A stretch of 11,143 bases of DNA from Candidatus Bathyarchaeota archaeon. GTDB lineage: Archaea > Thermoproteota > Bathyarchaeia > Bathyarchaeales > WAQA01. The DNA is taken from the NCBI GenBank assembly GCA_015520475.1, contig WAQA01000026.1:1-11143 (forward strand), read 5' to 3'. Positions within the stretch are counted from its first letter, which is position 1, and every line of letters begins with the position of its first letter. The position numbers and the translations under genes are program-made. The notes below the pieces were generated by a model. The model searched no databases and was not told where the DNA came from. It worked only from the letters and a program-made list of their open reading frames with translations. Positions 1 through 5,386 of this stretch are shown piece by piece.

Positions 1-1
1 G

Positions 2-454
2 ATTAGGAGAGTTCTCAGAGAAGCCGATAGGATAATGAATTACTTTGAGATATCCTCTGTTGAGGAAGCATCTCTGATGGATGGTGTACTGGAGACCTTA
101 ACGTTTCTGAAGGCTAAGGGGTTAAAGATTGGGATAATGACTAGGAGCTGCCGAGAATACACAGATAAAATCTTGGAGAGGTTCAAGCTGACATCATACA
201 TAGATGCTGTTGCTGCAAGGGATGATGTAGCGTATCCAAAACCTAATCCGGAGCATGCCTTCCACCTTCTAAGAGTGCTTAATGTCCCCGTTGAAGAAGC
301 CGTCCTAGTCGGCGATCATATACTTGACGCTGAATGTGCAAGGAGAGCAGGGTTAAGATTCATCCTCCTATCCAAGGATTCGACATCAAATCTAATTAAG
401 GATCTTAAATGTCAGGTGATCCATGACATTAGAGAGATACCCGATAAGATATAG
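2..454 (+). CDS. HAD-superfamily hydrolase (phosphoglycolate phosphatase-like), 5'-truncated by window edge
   Basis: This is the C-terminal part of a haloacid dehalogenase-type phosphatase. The frame stays open from base 2 through the first internal ATG at 35, so the gene begins outside the window and the ATG at 35 is not the real start. Visible HAD motifs, in order, are motif II (IGIMTRS, with the Thr), motif III (the Lys in AYPKPNPEH) and motif IV (VGDHILDAECARRAG, with the two acidic metal ligands). Motif I, the DxDGT nucleophile, and most of the helical cap lie upstream and cannot be checked. The spacing and the KPNPEH and GDHxxDxxxA signatures fit the phosphoglycolate phosphatase/PGMB-like subgroup of soluble cytoplasmic phosphatases, but the substrate cannot be assigned. 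The gene converges on rqcH with only 10 bases between the two stop codons. Confidence 0.85.
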   Translation: MRRVLREADRIMNYFEISSVEEASLMDGVLETLTFLKAKGLKIGIMTRSCREYTDKILERFKLTSYIDAVAARDDVAYPKPNPEHAFHLLRVLNVPVEEAVLVGDHILDAECARRAGLRFILLSKDSTSNLIKDLKCQVIHDIREIPDKI

Positions 455-464
455 ATGTTGATCC

Positions 465-2471
465 TTAATCTTCACGTATCCTTCCTTTACCAGAAGGAAT
501 AAATCTCTGTATCTCCTCTATTGGAATGTCAAGTATTACGCTTCTATACTCTTCAGGTGCTTTAGATGCTAGTTTCGCCCTCACGATTCTGGCTAGTTTA
601 CCGCTGGGAGCCTCACCTGGAACTATCTTAACGTATATGTCGGTTTGATTGGTGATTGCGCTGACAGGTCCGCCGATAACTTTAACTTCACCATTCTCCC
701 CCCTAAGCACTCCTATAGCTATTGAGAGGGGGACATTCCTGATGTAATTTCTCTTTCCATAGATCATAAAGGATCCTCTAGGCATATACTGTCCAGGAGG
801 GGCAGCCTTCCCTATCTGTTGAGGATTAACCCAGTAAACATTCATTGTTGATAGCATCTCTCTCCACCCGCGTGAATAGGAGGCTGTTAACTGGGCAGCC
901 TCCTTGATTGTTCTTTGGGGAGGAGTAACGCCGCGTGTCTTTATAAGGACGAAGGGTGATCCTGGAGCGTCTGTGTGGAAGACCATATCATTCGGCTCCA
1001 TATACCTCCTTATCAATATGTTATTTGTGGATGCATCTCTCCCTCCGATTACTAGGAATCCATCTGAAGATATGAACCAACGGAACTTCTCATACCACTC
1101 TCTCCTTCTCCTCAATCTAGGCATCTTCACTTCTTTCTCTTTTCTTTCAATCACCTTCCCCTTGACCCTTTCAATCTTCTCCCTAGTCTGCTGGATGGCT
1201 CTCTTAACTCCTAAAATCTTCCTTTCATTCTTTTTAGCTCTCTCGTAATATTCCGCGGCATTCTCATAGATTGTCCTCTTTAAATTAAGAGTGAACTTTA
1301 AGTCTCCTACCGATAATTGGATCTCCATATTCTCTGGGATTATATTGTCTATTTGTATCATGCCGGTCTCCAGAAGCGTTCTGTTCAATTGTTCAATTAT
1401 ATCTCTCCAGTCCTTCCCTCTCCTCTTCTCCTCTATAGCCTTCTCAAGGACGTATCCTAGCTCATTTATATGTTCATAGATTAGGTTGCCTATCCTCCTG
1501 TCACGGCTAATCCTCTCCTCCAGCCTCTTCAAGGCCTCCTCCTGTCTATGCAGTATATCCTTCAATCTTCTCAGCTCTTGGTTGATGTCCCCTTCAACTC
1601 TGCCAAGTTTATCGCTGACATAGAGTTTTAAGTAATACCTGTCCAACGCCTCATTGAAGTCTCTGTATGTCTCCGGTCTAAGATGTCTGTATCTCTCCAG
1701 TGGTATAGGCGTTACATCTATCCATTCTCCATTCTCATCTATGTAGATGCGTGGATCTATTCTCCCCTCGAGAATACTCGATATTAACTCTTCAAGGCTG
1801 TAGTATATTCTACGCAATTCATCCAGTGTTAGATTCTTGCATGGCATGTCCTTCTCTACATTCGATCTAAGCAGAATCTCCTCAGCATACACTCCTCCTA
1901 TACTTAGAAATCTGGTTAACGCTTTAACAACTGTGAGATCCCCGAACTCTTTAAGTCTCTCTAAATCTTCAGGTTTAAGATTTACCGGATTATATCCGCT
2001 TGGAGGGGCATGCTTAAATCCTGCTTTTGGAATTATGTCTCTATCCTTCATTCTCCGATACGTTAACGCTTGGATGATCCTCTTCTCCTGATCTATAAGT
2101 ATGACGTTTCCTTCGCCGAAGAGCTCAGATATTAATTGGTAATCTCCTCCCCTCCCATCGATGTCGATTACTACTATCCGTTCGAACTCGTATTGCTGCA
2201 CACCCTTAATTCTACCGTTTCTAAGATGTTTCCTCAAGGCCATACAGAAGCTTGGAGGATATTTCGGTTTCTCATAATCGTATGAGGTTAAGTGGATTCT
2301 TTTACCTGCCTCTATAAGCAATTGATCCGGGAAGAGATTGGAACCACGAAGCTTTAATAATAAAGTTTTATGATTTAATTGGTAAATATTAACTATTCGT
2401 GTCTCCTTTAAAGATTGGTTGAGGCTGATGGTGATAGCTGCTATGTCGAAGCTACTCATTGCAGTCTTCAT
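465..2471 (-). CDS. rqcH: RqcH/Rqc2/NEMF-family ribosome quality-control protein
   Basis: Full-length archaeal NEMF homologue of about 668 residues. The family binds the large ribosomal subunit carrying a stalled peptidyl-tRNA and, in bacteria and eukaryotes, recruits tRNA to add C-terminal tails. The domains are an NFACT-N region (MSSFDIAAI near the start, then LRKHLRNGRI), a long central segment with helix-hairpin-helix and charged coiled coil (about residues 290-340 and 410-460), and an NFACT-R domain (FRWFISSDGFLVIGGRDAS, then SYSRGW and PRGSFMIYGKRNYIRNVPL). The frame extends to an ATG at 2507, but I choose the ATG at 2471. It places the conserved Asp at 9 and the catalytic pair at 97-98, as I recall for B. 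subtilis RqcH, and the TATA-like box at 2504-2512 would lie inside a longer version. ATG 2480 is also possible. The pair reads Glu-Arg instead of the usual Asp-Arg. Confidence 0.93.
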   Translation of the reverse strand: MKTAMSSFDIAAITISLNQSLKETRIVNIYQLNHKTLLLKLRGSNLFPDQLLIEAGKRIHLTSYDYEKPKYPPSFCMALRKHLRNGRIKGVQQYEFERIVVIDIDGRGGDYQLISELFGEGNVILIDQEKRIIQALTYRRMKDRDIIPKAGFKHAPPSGYNPVNLKPEDLERLKEFGDLTVVKALTRFLSIGGVYAEEILLRSNVEKDMPCKNLTLDELRRIYYSLEELISSILEGRIDPRIYIDENGEWIDVTPIPLERYRHLRPETYRDFNEALDRYYLKLYVSDKLGRVEGDINQELRRLKDILHRQEEALKRLEERISRDRRIGNLIYEHINELGYVLEKAIEEKRRGKDWRDIIEQLNRTLLETGMIQIDNIIPENMEIQLSVGDLKFTLNLKRTIYENAAEYYERAKKNERKILGVKRAIQQTREKIERVKGKVIERKEKEVKMPRLRRRREWYEKFRWFISSDGFLVIGGRDASTNNILIRRYMEPNDMVFHTDAPGSPFVLIKTRGVTPPQRTIKEAAQLTASYSRGWREMLSTMNVYWVNPQQIGKAAPPGQYMPRGSFMIYGKRNYIRNVPLSIAIGVLRGENGEVKVIGGPVSAITNQTDIYVKIVPGEAPSGKLARIVRAKLASKAPEEYRSVILDIPIEEIQRFIPSGKGRIRED

Positions 2472-2484
2472 AGATACCATCTCA

Positions 2485-2490
2485 GAGGAG
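2485..2490 (+). promoter_or_regulatory. Shine-Dalgarno that selects the TTG start of the EMC6-like gene
   Basis: GAGGAG ends 8 bases before the TTG at 2499 and is the only good ribosome-binding motif near the 5' end of this frame. It argues against starts further upstream. Confidence 0.6.
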
Positions 2491-2498
2491 TGTTTAGA

Positions 2499-2768
2499 TT
2501 GGAACATATAAGTTTATTATATTGGATTAAGGTTGGACTGGGTATTTTAACGGCGATTATATGTGTTCTTCTCTCGGTTGACAATTTATTATCCGGTATA
2601 GGTATAGGCATAGTCATCTATGCATTATCTGATAGGGTTCTCCGGCAACTCTTTATAGACAAGGTTGATAAACCCTCAACAGTCACGAAGACCGGTATAG
2701 GCATATTCATTCTATCTTGGGTCTTCTTCTGGGCTCTCCTTTATACCCTCGTTAATCCGCCGATTTAA
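2499..2768 (+). CDS. EMC6-like small three-helix membrane protein
   Basis: Small integral membrane protein of about 89 residues with three hydrophobic helices: near residues 6-25 (WIKVGLGILTAIICVLL), 28-45 (LLSGIGIGIVIYALSD) and 67-86 (TGIGIFILSWVFFWALLYTL). The order, the charged linker before the last helix and the final TG-x-G...FW-xLLY pattern resemble EMC6, the small subunit of the ER membrane protein complex whose archaeal relatives are grouped as EMC6-arch. EMC6 helps form a membrane-insertase cavity, and an insertase-accessory role here is inference. I chose the TTG at 2499 because GAGGAG at 2485-2490 sits 8 bases upstream. The frame stays open back to 2415, but the added N-terminus (SCYVEATHCSLHRYH) looks like rqcH antisense. 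The 3' end overlaps the convergent gene by 57 bases. The family call rests on remembered patterns, not an alignment. Confidence 0.65.
   Translation: MEHISLLYWIKVGLGILTAIICVLLSVDNLLSGIGIGIVIYALSDRVLRQLFIDKVDKPSTVTKTGIGIFILSWVFFWALLYTLVNPPI
2504..2512 (-). promoter_or_regulatory. TATA-like box for rqcH inside the EMC6-like gene
   Basis: The minus strand reads CTTATATGT here. A TATA box centred near 2508 would put transcription start about 25-27 bases downstream, near 2481. That is close to the ATGs at 2480 and 2471, so the rqcH message would have almost no leader. No Shine-Dalgarno motif precedes either ATG, which fits leaderless translation. The site lies within the first codons of the divergent EMC6-like gene. 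Confidence 0.45.
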
Positions 2769-3134
2769 CCTTCCTGTTCTTATAAGAACCCTTAAAAAGT
2801 CGCTCCATGCTGAGAAGAAGCCATGATCATAATCTGCGTAGAGGCTGCTGCCCGTGATTTTTAATATGTCTCTTCTATGTCTCTTTATCTCCTCCTTATT
2901 CTCTATGTCTAGGTTCGCCATGAGTGAGTACTTGTCATTTCCTGATCTGCTCAGTAGGAGAATGCCGTTTAATGCTTTGAGGTACCCTTGATCCCACTCT
3001 TTAATGGGGTTATCACTCATTCCATCCTTGATCCTTTGAAGTATCCGATCTGCCTCCGTAATCCTTCTCTCAGCTATCAGCTGAAAGAATCTTGTGATGT
3101 ACGCTTTTGGTATTCTACTGCTCCTCCTCGACAT
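2712..3134 (-). CDS. Conserved small protein of unknown function encoded directly downstream of radA
   Basis: A soluble, charged protein of 140 residues with no membrane segment or signal peptide. It opens with a basic stretch (MSRRSSRIPKAYITRFFQL) and has an acidic tail (ESPEEDPR). Helical segments rich in Glu and Arg dominate, with aromatic patches EWDQGYLKALNG and YADYDHGFFSAWSDFLRVL that look like conserved cores. I recall similar unnamed proteins in Thaumarchaeota/Bathyarchaeia-like genomes, but I know of no function. The ATG at 3132-3134 lies inside the last codons of radA (20-base overlap), so the two genes are probably co-transcribed and translationally coupled, which hints at a role alongside recombination. 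The 3' end overlaps the EMC6-like gene on the other strand by 57 bases. Coding status is supported by the overlap geometry and the protein-like composition. Confidence 0.75.
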   Translation of the reverse strand: MSRRSSRIPKAYITRFFQLIAERRITEADRILQRIKDGMSDNPIKEWDQGYLKALNGILLLSRSGNDKYSLMANLDIENKEEIKRHRRDILKITGSSLYADYDHGFFSAWSDFLRVLIRTGRLNRRINEGIKESPEEDPR

Positions 3135-4092
3135 CTTCTATACCATTCTCTGTTATTTTGAATATTGTCTCTCCCTCCGGCAGGTATGGGCTTGAAACAA
3201 GCCTAGCTATCCTGATTGATCCCCTAGAGGATTTACGTAGAAAGACTCTTGTATGGCTTGTATGACCAACTATATGCCCTCCAATTGGACGTATAGTCTC
3301 TCCGAAGAAGACGTCTGGACTGGACATAACCTGGTTGGTTACGAATGCTACGGCATTGAATGCCCTGGCAAGCCTAATCAATTTATGCATATGCTTATTC
3401 AGCTTCTGCTGCCTCAAAGCAAGATTCTCTCTGCCAATATACTCGCTTCTGAAATGGGCGGTTAATGAATCTATAATTATTAACCTGATATTATTCTCCT
3501 TGATTATTCTGTCGCAGTTCTCTAAGAGAAACATTTGATGATCCGAAGTGTAAGCTTCGGCTAGAATTATGTTCTTAACAACCTCGTTTGGGTCCAGTCC
3601 AACATGTCTCGCCATCTGAACTATCCTTTCAGTTCTAAATGTGTTCTCAGTGTCTATGTATAAGGCTCCTCCATCAAGTCCACCCTTCTCTATCGGTAAC
3701 TGAACGTTTACGCAGAGTTGATGGGCCATCTGACTCTTACCTGAACCGTACTCTCCATAAAATTCTGTTATGGTCTGCGTTTCTATGCCTCCGCCTAATA
3801 GTGAGTCAAGCTTTTTGCTTCCAGTTGTTAAACGTTGGACATTCTCCCTCTTCTTTAAGAGTTCATCAGCCCTAATAAATGAGAGAGAAATCGATGATCT
3901 AGCTGCTCTAATGATCTCTGCTGCTCTCTTCTCGCTTATTCCAGCCTCTTCCAGCTCCCTTATAGTAGCCATAGCTAGAGATTCAACCGTGTGGAAACCT
4001 AGCTCATGAAGTTTCTTTGCTGTTGAGGGTCCTATGCCGGGTATGTCCTCGATAAACTCGAACTTCTTTCTTTGAAGGGCTTCTTCGGTCAT
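3115..4092 (-). CDS. radA: DNA repair and recombination protein RadA
   Basis: The archaeal RecA/Rad51 recombinase, which polymerises on single-stranded DNA and drives ATP-dependent strand exchange. At 325 residues it has the usual RadA length. An N-terminal helix-hairpin-helix DNA-binding domain (EDIPGIGPSTAKKL, residues about 15-60) is followed by the polymerisation motif FIRA (72-75). Walker A is GEYGSGKS (113-120), Walker B is LIIID (204-208), and the L2 DNA-binding loop region (NQVMSSPDVFFGETIRPIGG) starts near 253. No key motif is missing, and there is no intein. The start is the ATG at 4090-4092, with GGAGTGA five bases upstream. The gene appears to lead a two-gene operon with the overlapping small gene downstream. 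Confidence 0.97.
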   Translation of the reverse strand: MTEEALQRKKFEFIEDIPGIGPSTAKKLHELGFHTVESLAMATIRELEEAGISEKRAAEIIRAARSSISLSFIRADELLKKRENVQRLTTGSKKLDSLLGGGIETQTITEFYGEYGSGKSQMAHQLCVNVQLPIEKGGLDGGALYIDTENTFRTERIVQMARHVGLDPNEVVKNIILAEAYTSDHQMFLLENCDRIIKENNIRLIIIDSLTAHFRSEYIGRENLALRQQKLNKHMHKLIRLARAFNAVAFVTNQVMSSPDVFFGETIRPIGGHIVGHTSHTRVFLRKSSRGSIRIARLVSSPYLPEGETIFKITENGIEDVEEEQ

Positions 4093-4096
4093 ATCT

Positions 4097-4147
4097 TCAC
4101 TCCAAGATTACTCATTATTTATCTTTATAAGCAAGAATATTTAAATA
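4097..4147 (-). promoter_or_regulatory. radA promoter and ribosome-binding site
   Basis: GGAGTGA on the minus strand (4097-4103) is a Shine-Dalgarno motif 4 bases before the radA ATG. Two TATA-like boxes lie upstream: TTATAAA around 4124-4130 and the stronger TATTTAAATA at 4138-4147. The distal one would give a start near 4115 and a leader of about 20 bases that includes the Shine-Dalgarno motif, so it is the better candidate. The remainder of the 4093-4230 gap shows no gene. Confidence 0.5.
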
Positions 4148-4230
4148 ATCACTCTCACACCATTTCATTTTCCCGGTTCACGAAGACGGTAGAATCCCAC
4201 CCCTGTAAGTAAATCAAGAAAGCTACTGTA

Positions 4231-4638
4231 TTATTCAATCTGTACAACTTCAACACCAATCTCGGAGAGGCTTCTTATTATGAACCTTCTATGGCAAAAC
4301 TTCGATTTCTTCTCTAAACACATGATTGCCACTCTTCCTTTCTCAGCCTCTCTCAAGAGCATCTCAATCCCCCTCCTATACTCCTCAGTCTCCATATACC
4401 TCTCATATCCTCCCCTTCTATAGCCGCCTAGGATATCACCCATATACTTATATCTTATACCATTCCTAGACAACTCCCATGCCAGATTCTCCCTTGTAAA
4501 TTGAGGATTCTTACTCTTTGGGAAGCGTCTAATATCAACAAGCACATCCACATCTAAACTCTTCAATAATCTGATAAGGTCATCTGAACTTTTATATCCA
4601 GAATAACCTAAAGCAAATACTACATTCTTCTTAGTCAA
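4231..4638 (-). CDS. DUF488 family protein
   Basis: A small soluble protein of 135 residues with the full set of DUF488 landmarks: an early Gly-Tyr-Ser motif (ALGYSGYKS) where many relatives have Gly-His-Ser, LVDIRRFPKSKNPQF, GIRYKYMGDILGGYR, the central YERYMETEEYRRG, then VAIMCLEKKSKFCHRRFI near the C-terminus. The conserved Cys and the CHRR segment are present. The biochemical role of the family is unsettled, so none is assigned. The start is a TTG at 4636-4638, since no in-frame ATG or GTG lies nearby and the N-terminus matches the family. There is no clear Shine-Dalgarno motif, but an A/T-rich TTTATT around 4665-4672 on the minus strand lies where a TATA box for a leaderless transcript would be. 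The gene is divergent from the winged-helix gene, so the two share an intergenic region of about 200 bases that holds operator-like repeats. Confidence 0.85.
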   Translation of the reverse strand: MTKKNVVFALGYSGYKSSDDLIRLLKSLDVDVLVDIRRFPKSKNPQFTRENLAWELSRNGIRYKYMGDILGGYRRGGYERYMETEEYRRGIEMLLREAEKGRVAIMCLEKKSKFCHRRFIIRSLSEIGVEVVQIE

Positions 4639-4690
4639 CCTATATTCGAAGTGTTGGAGGAGAGAAATAAATGTTTAGCGATACTCCTCT

Positions 4691-4731
4691 GTTCAAAAGA
4701 TTTGAACATTCGTTCTAATCTTTAGTATTAA
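4691..4731 (+). repeat. Operator/promoter-like element, copy A (upstream of the winged-helix gene)
   Basis: A 41-bp stretch matching 5298-5338 without gaps at 32 of 41 positions. It contains the palindrome TTCAAA (4692-4697), three bases, TTTGAA (4701-4706), then a partial third half-site TTCTAA (4713-4718) exactly 21 bases after the first. It ends in the TATA-like TTAGTATTAA (4722-4731). It lies between the divergent DUF488 and winged-helix genes and could act on either. Its role as an operator next to a TATA box is inference from copy conservation and symmetry. Confidence 0.65.
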
Positions 4732-4789
4732 TAATGCCGTGATATAATATTAAGTGTAGCCGCCTATAATGTAAAGGGTAGACGATAAC

Positions 4790-4810
4790 TGTTCGGTTAA
4801 GCATCGAACA
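4790..4810 (+). promoter_or_regulatory. Inverted repeat in the winged-helix gene leader
   Basis: TGTTCG (4790-4795) and CGAACA (4805-4810) form a perfect 6-base inverted repeat around a 9-base A/T-rich spacer, 25 bases before the regulator start. It could be an operator related to the GTTC half-sites of the flanking element, or a leader RNA hairpin. Which one cannot be told from the sequence. Confidence 0.35.
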
Positions 4811-4835
4811 TATTGTATCCGCTAAAACTTGGAGG

Positions 4836-5312
4836 ATGGTGATTAACTTAAGGAATGATGAACCTAAAGGGAAGACTGGTAAACGTTTCCTTTCAGGCGT
4901 CATATGGGAGGTCTACCTGTACATTCTAACATCGAATGAACCTTTAGGCGTGAGAGATGTGTGGAGGGGACTGAATCTCTCAAGTCCAAGCCTAGCGCAG
5001 TATCATATAAACAATCTGTTGAGGATGGGGCTTATAACCCAGACAGAGGACGGTAGATATATGGTTGAGGAGAAGGCTAAGATAGATGTTCTTAGGAGCT
5101 TCATTCTCTTAAGGGGTCGATTAATATCAAGGATGACCATTTATGGTGCTTTTATCTTAGGATTATTCATGGTATACGTGATCTTCTGGCCGTTCAAATG
5201 GAGTTTCCAGGATGTTATAGTATCGATAATCTCTATCTTCAGCGTGTCCGTCTTCCTCTTAGAGGCTTATCGCCACCATAAAGGGTTAAAGACTGATGTT
5301 CAAAAGGTTTGA
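4836..5312 (+). CDS. Membrane-anchored winged-helix transcriptional regulator
   Basis: 158 residues. Residues about 20-77 form a winged helix: IWEVYLYILTSNEPLGVRDV, then the recognition-helix region LSSPSLAQYHINNLLRMGLI and a wing TEDGRYMV. A basic linker (LLRGRLISRM) leads into two hydrophobic helices near residues 101-119 and 125-143, and the protein ends in a short charged tail (YRHHKG). The predicted topology puts the DNA-binding domain and the tail in the cytoplasm, with the protein acting on DNA from the membrane. The ATG at 4836 directly abuts GGAGG (4831-4835). The GTG at 4839 is a possible alternative with slightly better spacing, though still close. The palindromes around the gene are candidate binding sites. 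The beta-propeller gene follows in the same direction, 74 bases after the stop, suggesting that the regulator controls, or senses through, that secreted partner. The signal is unknown. Confidence 0.8.
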   Translation: MVINLRNDEPKGKTGKRFLSGVIWEVYLYILTSNEPLGVRDVWRGLNLSSPSLAQYHINNLLRMGLITQTEDGRYMVEEKAKIDVLRSFILLRGRLISRMTIYGAFILGLFMVYVIFWPFKWSFQDVIVSIISIFSVSVFLLEAYRHHKGLKTDVQKV

Positions 5313-5338
5313 ATGCCCGTTCAAAGGCTTAGTATTAA
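5298..5338 (+). repeat. Operator/promoter-like element, copy B (upstream of the beta-propeller gene)
   Basis: Second copy of the 41-bp element at 4691-4731. TTCAAA (5299-5304), three bases, TTTGAA (5308-5313), a complete third half-site TTCAAA (5320-5325) 21 bases after the first, and TTAGTATTAA (5329-5338). The palindrome overlaps the last codons and the TGA stop of the regulator gene (5310-5312). If the A/T-rich end is the TATA box, transcription would start near 5360, giving a short leader with the GGAGG at 5372-5376 before the propeller ATG. Thus the propeller gene probably has its own promoter of the same type as the regulator's. Confidence 0.65.
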
Positions 5339-5386
5339 GAGTGGCGATGCAATAAGATCTCCCGCGGAGATGGAGGCTACCTATTT

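Noticed and set aside
904..2091. Plus-strand ORFs at 904-1248, 1291-1479 and 1837-2091
   Set aside because: Antisense shadows of rqcH, with low-complexity Ser/Leu/Phe products and no family motifs.
2415..2498. Longer N-terminus of the EMC6-like protein from 2415
   Set aside because: The extra residues are rich in Cys and His with no hydrophobic helix, and lie opposite the conserved rqcH N-terminus. A good Shine-Dalgarno motif supports TTG 2499.
2472..2507. rqcH start at ATG 2507
   Set aside because: It would put the TATA-like box inside the coding region and add 12 residues (MFQSKHSSEMVS) before the conserved MKTAMSSFD start.
3253..4009. Plus-strand ORFs opposite radA
   Set aside because: Antisense shadows of a fully conserved gene, with no motifs.
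4141..4210. tRNA-like fragment around GGTAGAATCCCACCCC
   Set aside because: It resembles a T-arm 3' side, but the TTC of the T-loop is missing, no paired acceptor stem is found and no anticodon arm fits.
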